Source: an uncultured Bacteroidaceae bacterium (GTDB lineage: Bacteria; Bacteroidota; Bacteroidia; Bacteroidales; Bacteroidaceae). From it: a DNA stretch of 51,894 nucleotides. Below, one piece after another: positions 43,711-51,894 of this stretch (position 1 is the stretch's first letter; each line of letters starts with the position of its first letter). The notes below the pieces were generated by a model. It did not search any database and was not told the origin of the DNA. It saw nothing but the letters and a program-made list of their open reading frames with translations. Position numbers and translations under genes: made by a program. The stretch covers positions 1 to 51,894 of the forward strand of contig CAJOEI010000024.1 of the NCBI GenBank assembly GCA_905233465.1, written 5' to 3'.

Positions 43711-43965
43711 ATGGCAATCAAGAACAGTCAAGAGCGTGAGTTTGTGAAGTGTCTGGACTGTCGTCACGGCAGTTTCATGCAGTGGTATGAGAATCCTATT
43801 GTGGCGTATTGTGATGTGTTCAAGGAACGCTCTGTAGCCAGCTCGCGCAGGTTGTGCAAGATGTTTGTGCCGTCGCATGTCGCTCAGCCCAAGATCACTC
43901 ACTATGACAGCTATGACGAAGCCAAGAAAGCTCAGGAACTTGAGTTCTTCAACCCTGAAGGTTAG
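43711..43965 (+). CDS. Small four-cysteine protein, conserved in Bacteroidales (by recall)
   Basis: An 84-aa cytosolic protein with C14-x2-C17 (KCLDCRHG), C34 (AYCDVF) and C49 (RLCKMF). That spacing could bind zinc or a cluster. The start at 43711 follows the promoter. A longer frame from 43636 would cross it. It converges with the MBL hydrolase gene and overlaps its end by 4 nt. Function unknown. Confidence 0.8.
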   Translation: MAIKNSQEREFVKCLDCRHGSFMQWYENPIVAYCDVFKERSVASSRRLCKMFVPSHVAQPKITHYDSYDEAKKAQELEFFNPEG

Positions 43966-44768
43966 GGCACGAGTTCGCAGATGCCGCTTGGTGCACGGCG
44001 TTTGAGGACGTCAAGCTGAAAGTCTACTCCTGGCACTATGCCATAGCCCCGCAGGATGGAATCCACGGTCTTGCGGGCGAGTTCGGGATGGTTGTTTTCC
44101 TCGCTGAGATGGCACAGCCACACATGTCGCAGGGCGGGCGTGGACGAGCCGGCCAGCAGCTCGGCAGCTTCGGTGTTGCTCAGATGCCCTTCGGGGCCTG
44201 AGATGCGGCCTTTCAGATGTGCGGGATAGGGTCCTGCCATCAGCATCTCGCGGTCGTGGTTGCTCTCCAGCACGAGGTAATTGGCCTGACTGACTTCGTC
44301 CTTGACGCGCTCGGTGATGTGTCCGATGTCTGTTATCAGGCAGAAACGCACTCCTTGGCAATCAATGCGGTAGCCTACGCAGTCGTTGCTGTCGTGTGGC
44401 ACATCGAAGGGTGTGAGTGTGAATTGTCCAATGGTGATGGGTGTGTCTTTTTGCAGGAAACGTTTGGCTTCGGGCTTGAGGCGTGGCGATACGCAATAGT
44501 TGCGCGCTATGCCCTCATGCACAAGCTCGGTGGAATAAATGGGAAGGTTGAGGTCAACGGATACGCGGCCCACAGCTTTGATGTGGTCGGCATGATCATG
44601 AGTGACGAAGACGGCCTTAATGTCGGCCACCTTGAGGTCGTAGCTTTGGAAATGTCGACGTATTGTCTTCAGCGAGAGGCCTGCGTCGATGAGGATTCCA
44701 CCCTCTTCAGTCCAGAGGTAGTAGCTGTTGCCGCTGCTGCCGCTGCCTAAACACAGGAACTTTAGCAT
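43962..44768 (-). CDS. Metallo-beta-lactamase fold hydrolase (YycJ/WalJ-like)
   Basis: A 268-aa MBL-fold protein. Metal ligands: THDHADH near 55-61 (HxHxDH), later SNHDRE and the C-terminal H in LCHLSEENN. The opening LCLGSGSSGNSYYL is typical of the YycJ group, thought to be a DNA-processing 5'-exonuclease in Firmicutes. The cellular role here is inferred only from the family. Confidence 0.92.
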   Translation of the reverse strand: MLKFLCLGSGSSGNSYYLWTEEGGILIDAGLSLKTIRRHFQSYDLKVADIKAVFVTHDHADHIKAVGRVSVDLNLPIYSTELVHEGIARNYCVSPRLKPEAKRFLQKDTPITIGQFTLTPFDVPHDSNDCVGYRIDCQGVRFCLITDIGHITERVKDEVSQANYLVLESNHDREMLMAGPYPAHLKGRISGPEGHLSNTEAAELLAGSSTPALRHVWLCHLSEENNHPELARKTVDSILRGYGIVPGVDFQLDVLKRRAPSGICELVP

Positions 44769-44791
44769 AATGTGTGTATTTACTTTGGCCG

Positions 44792-44799
44792 CAAATATA
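44792..44799 (-). promoter_or_regulatory. -7 element upstream of the MBL hydrolase gene
   Basis: The minus strand reads TATATTTG, consistent with TAnnTTTG, 23 nt from the ATG at 44768. The -33 is not convincing. Confidence 0.55.
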
Positions 44800-44873
44800 C
44801 GACATTTATATCTAAAGTCCTAAAAAAAAGCTCTTTTTTGTACTTCTTTAAGAAAGATGAACGCGTTGGCTAA

Positions 44874-47228
44874 TCAGAACGGCAGTCCGACGGCAAAGTG
44901 CAGATGCAGGTCGCGCTTGACGTTGGGATGTATGATTGGGAAGTGTCCGTCGCCGCGCTCTATGGCTGGATTGACGGCTTTCATGCCCCCATCGAGTCGC
45001 AGGATGAAATAGCCGAAATTGAGGCGTACGCCCAAGCCGTAGGCAACTGCTATCTGGCGCCAGAATTTGTCTATGCGGAATTGTCCGCCAGGTTGCTCCT
45101 CGTATTCCCGCAGTGTCCACACATTGCCGGCATCGATGAATGCTGCTCCGTCTATTTTCCAAAAGAGATGTGTGCGCCATTCTGCGCTGAGGTCGAGTTT
45201 GACATCACCTGTCTGGCGGATAAAGTCTACTCGTCCGTCGGAGCCGCTGAAGCTGCCTGGCCCCAGACCGCGCACAGCCCAGCCGCGAACGCTGTTGGCA
45301 CCGCCGCTGAAGTAACGCTTCTCGTAGGGTAGCACGCGTGAGTTGCCGTATGGATAGGCCACACCGAGAGCGGCATGCAGAGCAAGGGAATTGCGGTTGT
45401 CGACGCGGAAACTCTTGCTGAAATCAAAGTCTGCCTTGACATATTGTGCATAGGCGATGTTGAACAGAGTGTAGGCATCCAGCTGTTCGGAGTGCTGAGT
45501 ATCGAACAAGCGTGAGATGAGCTGTAGCAGGTTGCCGGCTGTCTCAATGCCCAAGCGGACGCTGTAGGCGTTGGTGCCATAGGTGTTGTTCTGGCTCGTT
45601 GGCGGCAGGCTCGTGAACTGGATATGGTATCCCCATCGCATGATGAAGAGGTTCTCGTAGTTGTAGCGCAGCACAGCATTGCGCGAACCGTTGTCAGAGA
45701 GATATTCGCGTTGGAAGGTCTCGCTGATCCATGGCATGAAGACATAGTTGAGGTCTATGGCATCTATGCGGTGTTGCAGACGGTTGTCGAAGCGGCTCCA
45801 GCGATAGCGCCAAGCTGCTGTGAGCACACGCCGATGGAACTCGGGCCTGTCCTGTGAGTCGAACATCAGCGAGGCTATGCTCTGGGCTTTGGCGTTGTGG
45901 CGGAAGGCACGTGAGAGGAATGGCACTACGAGTTCGGGGAAATGCACGCCGGCCTCGGCGCTGTACTCAATATAGTTCTGGTCGGCATAGCCTTCGAGAC
46001 CCTTGATGGCTTCGAATGCCCCTCTTACTTCGAGGCTGAACATCGTGGAGCGCCGCCCAAGATTGCGGTTTTGATATTCCATACTCAGGGCAGCTCCCAG
46101 GTCGCCAGCCGAGTTGGTACCCTCGAGTTCTGTTGACAGGCTGTGGCGTCGTGCTGTGATGAGGCTCACTGTGGCGTCGAGGAGGTCAGGCTGTGTTGCC
46201 GATGGCTCGAGAGCGATGCTGGCTCCTGTGAGTGCCGATAGCGCGGCCATGTTGCTGTATGTCGTCTGCACGTCCGACTCGCGGTAGAGGTTACCAGGCC
46301 TCAGCTCGCTCTTGGAAAGGATAAAACCGCTTTTCAGCCAAGGTTTGCGGCTGCTGATGAATGTGCCTTCGGGCAGAGTTGTGGTGTAGGGCGGGGTAGA
46401 GGTGCTGTTGTTCTCGCTCAGCGTCTTGGGGTCAATGTCTGTGAGGTAGCGCACCTGACCGATATGATATCTGGGATGTGGCCCCAGCGTGTCGGCTGTT
46501 GTGGCGCGGTAGGCCGGTATGTGCATTGTCAGTGCCACACGGTGGTCGCCCAGTGTGGTGTCTGCGTCATAGCGGACGATGCTTTTGCTGAAGCGCTGGT
46601 AGCCGTTGTTCTGCAGCAGCGAGGCAATGCGTGTACGTTCACGGTCGAGGACGTTGATGTCAAATCTCATGCCGGGTTTGAGCAGTGTGGCATCGTGATG
46701 CAGGCGGAGTATGGAGTCGATGTTGGCATCATCAACCACGGTGGCAATGGTGTCAACCAGATATGGCTGGTGTGGGTGAATGTCAAAGGTGAGGTTGATT
46801 TCGCGGCGTCGCTGGTGTTGCCGTGTCTCTACGTCGGCGTTGAGGTAACCCATGTTGCGTGTTGCCGCGAGCATGTCTGTGGCAGCGCGTTGTGCGAGGA
46901 TGCTGTCATAGACAACAGGGGCTTCGCCGATGCGCTGGAAAAAGCGGTTCACGCGTCGTGTGCTGTCTGTGCCGCTGATGCAGTATATCGCCATTGGCAC
47001 CTTGAAGAGGCTGAACCATCGTGAGTTGGGATGCTGACGGATATATCCGCTGAGTGTGCCTTTTGGCAGGTCCGAGCCATCGTCGGTATGCACCTTTACG
47101 CGGTTGAGCATCAGCTCGTCATCGTCCAGGAAGCGCGATGGCGCACATCCTGCGAGTGCCGCCAACAGCAATAATACGGCTGTCGTCAGCAGCAATATGC
47201 GTGAAGGAGCATGTGGACTTGTGGACAT
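44874..47228 (-). CDS. BamA/TamA-family outer-membrane protein with lipoprotein N-terminus
   Basis: A 784-aa protein with a lipobox (LLAALAGC) about residue 27 after a signal that starts at MSTSPHAPSR. POTRA-like domains fill about 40-330, with repeated strands such as YLNADVETR and GYQRFSKS. The C-terminal half is a beta-barrel ending in Phe (HFAVGLPF). The barrel core has RYFSGGANSVRGWAVRGLGPG, the VRGW/F-type motif of Omp85 loop 6. It probably inserts or transports envelope proteins and resembles a second, TamA-like factor rather than BamA. The longer start at 47312 lies inside the upstream gene. Confidence 0.92.
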   Translation of the reverse strand: MSTSPHAPSRILLLTTAVLLLLAALAGCAPSRFLDDDELMLNRVKVHTDDGSDLPKGTLSGYIRQHPNSRWFSLFKVPMAIYCISGTDSTRRVNRFFQRIGEAPVVYDSILAQRAATDMLAATRNMGYLNADVETRQHQRRREINLTFDIHPHQPYLVDTIATVVDDANIDSILRLHHDATLLKPGMRFDINVLDRERTRIASLLQNNGYQRFSKSIVRYDADTTLGDHRVALTMHIPAYRATTADTLGPHPRYHIGQVRYLTDIDPKTLSENNSTSTPPYTTTLPEGTFISSRKPWLKSGFILSKSELRPGNLYRESDVQTTYSNMAALSALTGASIALEPSATQPDLLDATVSLITARRHSLSTELEGTNSAGDLGAALSMEYQNRNLGRRSTMFSLEVRGAFEAIKGLEGYADQNYIEYSAEAGVHFPELVVPFLSRAFRHNAKAQSIASLMFDSQDRPEFHRRVLTAAWRYRWSRFDNRLQHRIDAIDLNYVFMPWISETFQREYLSDNGSRNAVLRYNYENLFIMRWGYHIQFTSLPPTSQNNTYGTNAYSVRLGIETAGNLLQLISRLFDTQHSEQLDAYTLFNIAYAQYVKADFDFSKSFRVDNRNSLALHAALGVAYPYGNSRVLPYEKRYFSGGANSVRGWAVRGLGPGSFSGSDGRVDFIRQTGDVKLDLSAEWRTHLFWKIDGAAFIDAGNVWTLREYEEQPGGQFRIDKFWRQIAVAYGLGVRLNFGYFILRLDGGMKAVNPAIERGDGHFPIIHPNVKRDLHLHFAVGLPF

Positions 47229-47253
47229 CTCAACACTGTGGCATAAAAACGAT

Positions 47254-48048
47254 TCAACCTTCAGCTCGCCGACGGAACTCAGCAAGCACGATGGCTGTGG
47301 CAACGCCCACATTGAGGCTGTCGGTGGTGGCGTGTTCGGGGGGATAGGGCGGGATGAGCAGTCGGTTGTTGCACAATTGTGCTACTTCTGGACTTACGCC
47401 CCGACCCTCGTTGCCCATTACAATGATGCCGCGTTGCTCCAGCGTGGCAGACCAAATCGGGTCGCCATTGAGCATCGTGGCATAGACGGGAGTGTATGCT
47501 GATATGCTTGACAGCACATCACAAAGGCTATTATAATAATGTACGCGCACACGCGCGATGCTACCCATCGTGGCCTGTACTGCTTTGGGGTTCCACACAT
47601 CGGCTGTCTGCTGTGAGCACAATATGTCACGGATGCCAAACCAGTCGGCCAGTCGCACTATTGTTCCGAGATTGCCGGGGTCCTGCACGCCGTCCAGAGC
47701 CAAGCTCAGTGTTGTGCTGAGTGTTGATGGTGCAGGTTTTTCGTATTTGGGTATGCGGAAGAGAGCTAATACGCCTTGTGGCGTCTGTAGCAAGCTGGCG
47801 CGGCAGAAGTCTGCGGAGCTGACATGTTCGACTTCAGCATCTTCGGACGCAGCTCTTGCTGTCAGATGTATGGCGATGTCGCTGTTTGCTTCAGCCCATT
47901 CCGAGGAGAGCAGAAGATATGTGCACTCCATCGTGCCGATGAGCTCACTGACAAGTTTCGGCCCCTCGGCGACAAAAAGCCCGGAGGCTTGCCGCCACTT
48001 GCGGCTGTCCAAGCTTTGTATCAGGCGTAGCTTGGCCTTAGTCAACAT
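47254..48048 (-). CDS. TrmH/SpoU-family RNA 2'-O-methyltransferase
   Basis: A 264-aa SPOUT methyltransferase with an N-terminal substrate-binding domain (about 1-95) and the knotted catalytic domain. Motif 1 is DGVQDPGNLGTIVRLADWFG near 118-137, motif 2 IIVMGNEGRGVSPEV near 208-222 and motif 3 LNVGVATAIVLAEF near 245-258. The target nucleotide is unknown. It overlaps the Crp/Fnr gene by 11 nt and leads the BamA/TamA-like gene by 25 nt. Confidence 0.95.
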   Translation of the reverse strand: MLTKAKLRLIQSLDSRKWRQASGLFVAEGPKLVSELIGTMECTYLLLSSEWAEANSDIAIHLTARAASEDAEVEHVSSADFCRASLLQTPQGVLALFRIPKYEKPAPSTLSTTLSLALDGVQDPGNLGTIVRLADWFGIRDILCSQQTADVWNPKAVQATMGSIARVRVHYYNSLCDVLSSISAYTPVYATMLNGDPIWSATLEQRGIIVMGNEGRGVSPEVAQLCNNRLLIPPYPPEHATTDSLNVGVATAIVLAEFRRRAEG

Positions 48049-48622
48049 GTGCTGCGCGGACTCGGCTTAAGGTCTCTGGCGTCATTTGCAGGAATGATGC
48101 CACATGCACCATTGGTGCGCGAAGTACAATCTCTGGTTTTGTTTTCAGCAGACGCATATAGCGTTCTGTGGCATTCTCAAAGCGTTGACTGTCGGCATGT
48201 TCCTGACTGGAGATGAGTGCGTGCTCGAGAATCTTGCGATACAGGCGTTCCATCTCCTTGTCTGTGTCTACGAGCTGTGTGAACTCGTCGTAGGGTATGC
48301 CGAAGAGCCATGAGTTCTCCAGCGCTTCTACGATGAGGCGTGAAGGCTGCTGCTTGAGGAAACTCTCGATGCAGATGACTATGCGTCCTTCGTAGGAAAA
48401 GTGTTCGGTCACGTCGCGCCCGCTCTTGTAGTAGAACTGTCTCACCATGCCTCGTTCGACATAGTACATGAACTTGCATACGTCGCCTTCTTTCATGATG
48501 CGGTCTCCCTTGGCGGCCTTGATAGGCACGAGTATGCTTGCCAGTGTCTCAATGCCTTTGGGCGTAAGCGTGCAGTAGCGTCGGGCTATCTCACGTGCGA
48601 TGTCGCGTCGTTTGTCTGTCAT
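48038..48622 (-). CDS. Crp/Fnr-family transcriptional regulator
   Basis: A 194-aa regulator. The cyclic-nucleotide-binding-like domain spans about 25-120 (KAAKGDRIMKEGDVCKFMYYVERGMVRQFY). A helix-turn-helix lies near the C-terminus (VHVASFLQMTPETLSRVRAAH). No conserved cAMP-binding Arg-Ser pair or Fnr-type cysteine cluster is seen, so the signal is unknown. It may be cotranscribed with lepA, whose stop lies 60 nt upstream. Confidence 0.92.
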   Translation of the reverse strand: MTDKRRDIAREIARRYCTLTPKGIETLASILVPIKAAKGDRIMKEGDVCKFMYYVERGMVRQFYYKSGRDVTEHFSYEGRIVICIESFLKQQPSRLIVEALENSWLFGIPYDEFTQLVDTDKEMERLYRKILEHALISSQEHADSQRFENATERYMRLLKTKPEIVLRAPMVHVASFLQMTPETLSRVRAAHVD

Positions 48623-48682
48623 TGGGCGTTGAGGGGGGTAAAATGATGTAAAATGGATAATGTAAAATGTAAAATGGAGTAT

Positions 48683-50467
48683 TCAATCCAGTTTCAGTAC
48701 AGCGAGGAAGGCCTTTTGCGGCACTTGCACGTTGCCGATTTGCTTCATGCGTTTCTTGCCTCGTTTCTGTTTCTCCAACAGCTTGCGTTTGCGGCTGATG
48801 TCGCCACCATAGCATTTGGCTGTGACATCCTTGCGCACCTGTTTCACGGTCTCGCGTGCTATGATCTTTGCGCCTATTGCTGCTTGTATGGCAATGTCGA
48901 ATTGCTGTCGTGGCAGCAGTTCCTTGAGTTTCTCGCACATGCGGCGTCCGAAGTCCACGGAGTTGTCCACATGTGTAAGCGTTGACAGTGCATCCACGGG
49001 TTCGCCGTTGAGCAGGATGTCAAGCTTCACCAGTCGCGACGGGCGGAAGCCGTCCTGATGATAGTCGAATGATGCATAGCCCTTGGAGATGCTTTTCAGC
49101 TTGTCATAGAAGTCAATCACGATTTCGCCCAAGGGCATGGAGAACTGTATTTCCACACGGTTGCCGCTGATGAAGTCCTGCTTGATGAGCTCGCCGCGCT
49201 TGCCCAGGCATAGCGTCATGATGGGGCCGATGTAGTTTGTCGTGGTGATGACAGATGCGTGGATATATGGTTCTTCAATATGGTCGATGAGCGTGGGGTC
49301 GGGCATGCCTGCGGGGTTGTGCACTTCCTTGACATTGCCTTGTTTGTCGTATATGAGATACGAGACGTTGGGCACTGTCGTGATGACATCCATGTTGAAC
49401 TCGCGGTCAAGGCGTTCCTGTACAATTTCCATGTGCAACAGTCCGAGGAATCCGCATCGGAAACCGAATCCCAGCGCCACGCTGCTCTCGGGCTGGAATG
49501 TCAGCGAGGCATCGTTGAGCTGCAGCTTCTCGAGGGAGGCGCGCAGGTTCTCGAAGTCCTCAGTCTCTATGGGATAAACTCCAGCGAAGACCATCGGCTT
49601 GACTTCCTCGAAGCCTGCTATGGCCTGCGTCTGTGCTGCTGTGCTGACGTGTGTAATGGTGTCGCCCACCTTGACCTCGGTGGCTGTCTTGATGCCGCTG
49701 ACGATGTAGCCCACGTCGCCGCAATGCAACTCCTGACGCGGAACGAGGTCCATCTTCAGCACGCCTATCTCGTCGGCGTTGTATTCCTTGCCGGTATTGA
49801 TGAAGACCACGTTGTCGCCCTTGCGTATGCTGCCGTTGACTATCTTGAAATATGCTATGATGCCTCGGAAGGAGTTGAACACCGAGTCAAAGATAAGCGC
49901 CTGCAGCGGTGCGTCTTCATCACCCACGGGTGCGGGTATGCGGTCTACTACGGCATCAAGTATCTCGTCAACGCCCTGGCCCGTCTTGCCGCTGGCGCGG
50001 ATAATCTCTTCGCGCTTGCATCCCAGCAGGTCGATGATCTCGTCTTCCACCTCCTCGGGCATGGCGTTGGGCATGTCGCATTTGTTCACCACGGGAATGA
50101 TTTCCAGATCATGGTCTATGGCCATGTAGAGGTTGGAGATGGTCTGTGCCTGCACGCCTTGTGTGGCATCCACCACCAGCAGCGCGCCCTCGCAAGCTGC
50201 TATGCTGCGGCTGACTTCGTAGCTGAAGTCCACATGGCCCGGAGTGTCGATGAGGTTGAGAACGAAGGTCTCGCCACCGCGCTGATACTCCATCTGTATG
50301 GCGTGGCTCTTAATGGTGATACCGCGTTCTCTCTCAAGGTCCATGTCGTCGAGCATCTGCCCTTCTGTCACCTTGATAGTATTGGTGCGCTCCAGCAACC
50401 TGTCGGCCAAGGTGCTCTTACCGTGGTCGATATGTGCGATGATGCAGAAGTTGCGAATATGTTTCAT
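48683..50467 (-). CDS. lepA: Elongation factor 4 (LepA)
   Basis: A ribosome-binding GTPase linked to initiation and ribosome biogenesis. The 594 residues match the family. G1 AHIDHGKST at 11-19, DTPGHVDF near 74-81, NKCDMP near 128-133 and the LepA-specific C-terminal domain with GYASFDYH are present. The start [16 protein letters not shown] agrees with other LepA proteins, so the ATG at 50467 is secure. It lies only 5 nt after the -7 element. Confidence 0.98.
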   Translation of the reverse strand: MKHIRNFCIIAHIDHGKSTLADRLLERTNTIKVTEGQMLDDMDLERERGITIKSHAIQMEYQRGGETFVLNLIDTPGHVDFSYEVSRSIAACEGALLVVDATQGVQAQTISNLYMAIDHDLEIIPVVNKCDMPNAMPEEVEDEIIDLLGCKREEIIRASGKTGQGVDEILDAVVDRIPAPVGDEDAPLQALIFDSVFNSFRGIIAYFKIVNGSIRKGDNVVFINTGKEYNADEIGVLKMDLVPRQELHCGDVGYIVSGIKTATEVKVGDTITHVSTAAQTQAIAGFEEVKPMVFAGVYPIETEDFENLRASLEKLQLNDASLTFQPESSVALGFGFRCGFLGLLHMEIVQERLDREFNMDVITTVPNVSYLIYDKQGNVKEVHNPAGMPDPTLIDHIEEPYIHASVITTTNYIGPIMTLCLGKRGELIKQDFISGNRVEIQFSMPLGEIVIDFYDKLKSISKGYASFDYHQDGFRPSRLVKLDILLNGEPVDALSTLTHVDNSVDFGRRMCEKLKELLPRQQFDIAIQAAIGAKIIARETVKQVRKDVTAKCYGGDISRKRKLLEKQKRGKKRMKQIGNVQVPQKAFLAVLKLD

Positions 50468-50472
50468 GGGCG

Positions 50473-50503
50473 CAAAAATACTAAAAAGCTATTGAACACA
50501 CAA
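50473..50503 (-). promoter_or_regulatory. Promoter of lepA with near-zero leader
   Basis: On the minus strand the -33 TTG is at 50501-50503 and the -7 TATTTTTG at 50473-50480, with a 20-nt spacer. The lepA ATG begins at 50467. Transcription from this promoter would begin near the ATG itself and give a leaderless or almost leaderless mRNA. Confidence 0.75.
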
Positions 50504-50554
50504 GAAAAAACTAATTAATTCACAATTCACAATTCATAATTCACAATTGATACA

Positions 50555-50702
50555 AGTCTAGGAAGTTATAATGAGGAGTTAAAAAGGGAGTTATAAAAAG
50601 GAGTTATAAAGGGCCATTACTTAGACGGCTTTATAGTCATTTGGCTTATCATAACTTACCACCTTAACTCCACATCATAACTCCACATCATAATTTCAGA
50701 AG
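50555..50702. repeat. Dispersed intergenic repeat (GGAGTTATAAA family), copy 2
   Basis: Same element as 4850-5040, in the same orientation: GGAGTTATAAA units, GGGCCATTACTTAG, CGGCTTTATAGTCATT, GGCTTATCATAAC, then tandem CTCCACATCATAA. It lies 4-150 nt past the stop of the zinc-ribbon membrane protein gene. Confidence 0.75.
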
Positions 50703-50705
50703 GTC

Positions 50706-51605
50706 CTATTCAGCCGTTATGACATCTATGCCCATAGTAGCTGCTGCAGCGGCGGCACGTGCTATGCTATCCGAGCGTGCTGCTTCGGCAGCAGCTATGC
50801 TGTCGCGGCGTGCCTGCTCCTCGCGCAGACGGGCTGCATCACGAGCCTGAAAAGCCTGATCGATATACTCTCCGTTGTCGTGGCGGCTGATATATGACTG
50901 GAATGCAGCCATCGTGCCAGCCTGCTCTGCTGCACGCCAGTCTAATGAGTCAATCTTGTGTAGCGCAACATGTTTCTGTGGTGAATGAGGGTGTGTTTGC
51001 ACAAACTGTTCCAGCGCATCGCGGTCGTTGGACTGGCTCACAGTTTGCCACAGGGCATCTTCGCGGTGCAGCTCATCCAACCGTGCACGAACGTCATCCA
51101 CGTGGCGGCTTGAGGGATAGCGGGCAATGAAGTCCTCGTAGTTCAAGGGGTTGTTGCAGTCGCGCAAGAGCTCGTAGTCGCGCTCCTCGCTGGCCTGATG
51201 ATTCTGGTTCTCCCAATAGAAGAAGCCGCCAATGGCCACAAGCAATATCGCCAGGATGAGCAGATACCAGGGAGCTCCGCCTCCGCGCTTGGCGGCACGA
51301 GGGTCTACCATCTCCACTTTCTCGTCATCATTGACCGTCCTTGTCGTGCTGGCCTGCACTTTCTCTTCCGCAGAGAGGGCTTTAGCCTCCTCCATTCTCT
51401 CTTCCTTGGGGAGTTGTTGTGGTTTATTATCTTCAACTACAAACTTAGTCTGGCAGTGTGGGCATTGTTCGGCAGCCATCAGGGCGTAGCCACCACATAC
51501 GGGGCAGCGCTTGACATTGCCTTCAATCTGCACTCCGCAGTTGGGGCAGAAAGGTGCTTTGGATGATACTGAATGGTTGCATTCAGGACATTTAATAAGG
51601 CTCAT
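50706..51605 (-). CDS. Zinc-ribbon membrane protein with Ala/Arg-rich C-terminus
   Basis: A 299-aa protein. Two tandem C4 zinc ribbons are at the N-terminus (C6-x2-C9, C20-x2-C23 and C34-x2-C37, C48-x2-C51). A charged linker follows, then one membrane helix (about 111-132, WYLLILAILLVAIGGFFYW). The C-terminal part has a TPR-like repeat (ARYPSSRHVDDVRARLDEL) and ends in a coiled, Ala-rich tail. I use the ATG at 51605 because the longer frame crosses the promoter. It could be a sensor or a scaffold. Function unknown. Confidence 0.88.
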   Translation of the reverse strand: MSLIKCPECNHSVSSKAPFCPNCGVQIEGNVKRCPVCGGYALMAAEQCPHCQTKFVVEDNKPQQLPKEERMEEAKALSAEEKVQASTTRTVNDDEKVEMVDPRAAKRGGGAPWYLLILAILLVAIGGFFYWENQNHQASEERDYELLRDCNNPLNYEDFIARYPSSRHVDDVRARLDELHREDALWQTVSQSNDRDALEQFVQTHPHSPQKHVALHKIDSLDWRAAEQAGTMAAFQSYISRHDNGEYIDQAFQARDAARLREEQARRDSIAAAEAARSDSIARAAAAAATMGIDVITAE

Positions 51606-51634
51606 GTTCTTTTCTTTAGTTAACAAATTCGCGA

Positions 51635-51667
51635 CAAAAGTAGTACTTTTTTTGCGGAAAGAGCAAA
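51635..51667 (-). promoter_or_regulatory. Promoter of the zinc-ribbon membrane protein gene
   Basis: On the minus strand the -33 TTTG is at 51664-51667 and the -7 TACTTTTG at 51635-51642, with a 21-nt spacer. It is back to back with the tRNA promoter, the two -33 boxes being 16 nt apart. Confidence 0.78.
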
Positions 51668-51683
51668 AAATATAAGGAAAATG

Positions 51684-51714
51684 TTTGGAGCTTATGAAAA
51701 AAGCAGTACCTTTG
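51684..51714 (+). promoter_or_regulatory. Promoter of tRNA-Ala
   Basis: TTTG at 51684-51687 and TACCTTTG at 51707-51714, with a 19-nt spacer. The tRNA begins at 51734. Confidence 0.8.
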
Positions 51715-51733
51715 CCCCCGCAAAATCCAACAA

Positions 51734-51807
51734 GGGGCATTAGCTCATCTGGCTAGAGCGTTTGACTGGCAGTCAAGAGGTGGCGAGTTCGAGTCTCGCA
51801 TGCTCCA
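51734..51807 (+). tRNA. tRNA-Ala (anticodon GGC)
   Basis: A full cloverleaf: acceptor GGGGCAT/ATGCTCC, D stem GCTC/GAGC, anticodon stem TTTGA/TCAAG with loop CTGGCAG, T stem GCGAG/CTCGC with loop TTCGAGT. The anticodon at 51768-51770 is GGC. The acceptor holds G3-U70, the alanine identity pair. The discriminator is A and CCA is not encoded. Confidence 0.97.
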
Positions 51808-51820
51808 CAAGCCGAATACA

Positions 51821-51845
51821 AAACCCGCTGACATTCAGCGGGTTT
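51821..51845 (+). terminator. Terminator after tRNA-Ala
   Basis: AAACCCGCTGA pairs perfectly with TCAGCGGGTTT (11 bp) around CAT, followed by a CT-rich run. It lies 13 nt past the tRNA. Confidence 0.88.
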
Positions 51846-51863
51846 CTTCTTTCTCTCACGCAG

Positions 51864-51887
51864 AGGTTCCGTTTTAGGTTCCGTTTT
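51864..51887 (+). repeat. Tandem 12-mer after tRNA-Ala
   Basis: AGGTTCCGTTTT occurs twice in direct tandem, close to a tRNA 3' end. Such short direct repeats can be integrase arm sites or part of an attachment site, but the window ends here and no integrase is visible. Confidence 0.35.
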
Positions 51888-51894
51888 TATTATG

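Noticed and set aside
49259..50518. 419-codon plus-strand frame across lepA
   Set aside because: Antisense shadow of LepA. It would also read through the lepA promoter.

Overview
The window looks like a chromosome segment of a Prevotella-type Bacteroidales bacterium. Promoters follow the Bacteroidetes pattern (-33 TTTG/TTG, about 20 nt, -7 TAnnTTTG) and purine-rich Shine-Dalgarno sites are mostly absent. Several families are typical of Bacteroidales: DUF5687, DUF4836, DUF4199, DUF6452, DUF6048, a GT3 glycogen synthase and a lipoprotein BamA/TamA-like barrel. The intergenic regions carry dense short repeats of a kind I associate with Prevotella (inference). Most genes are housekeeping. I see no transposase, integrase, CRISPR array or rRNA.

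Layout. 1-600: left copy of a three-block composite repeat. 600-3354: AT-rich operon of three unrecognised secreted proteins. 4036-6268: short-chain dehydrogenase, a 43-codon secreted peptide and aroC. 6469-13899: tight seven-gene leftward operon (nucleoside transporter, DUF151 nuclease, rsmE, DUF4836, ABC ATPase, FtsX-like permease, DUF5687) from one clear promoter. 13984-17893: glycan mini-operon with a GNAT-aminotransferase fusion and two GT2 glycosyltransferases. 18036-21668: rpsA, a zinc-ribbon coiled-coil protein and a Nif3-like protein. 21889-27847: DUF308 protein, then ilvD-mfd. 28068-31399: slyD and an ABC ATPase rightward, purU-apbE leftward. 31521-34987: DUF4199, GT2, DUF6452, DUF6048 and another AT-rich secreted protein. 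35051-36967: right, inverted copy of the composite repeat, split by a two-gene wHTH/nucleotidyltransferase cassette that resembles AbiE. 37039-42549: GH43 arabinanase-like gene, then the glycogen synthase-phosphorylase operon. 42674-50467: Na/Ca antiporter, small Cys protein, MBL hydrolase, BamA/TamA-like protein, TrmH-type methyltransferase, Crp/Fnr regulator, lepA. 50706-51894: zinc-ribbon membrane protein divergent from tRNA-Ala(GGC).

The most unusual layer is the repeats rather than any single gene. (i) Composite inverted repeats about 35 kb apart could invert most of the window, and only one copy holds the AbiE-like cassette. (ii) A short AATTGTCCATTG-type repeat supplies the start codons of at least three and probably four unrelated genes. 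(iii) A 40-bp signal-peptide segment is shared by two unrelated genes and differs only at three synonymous sites. (iv) A GGCC stem with a variable triloop sits 7-9 nt before four start codons, where a Shine-Dalgarno sequence would be. (v) An 87-bp divergent promoter is duplicated between two unrelated gene pairs. (vi) Micro-repeats have expanded in frame inside glycogen synthase. Together they suggest a genome where repeat spread rewires starts, leaders and signal peptides. The system is inferred; the repeat matches themselves are read from the sequence.
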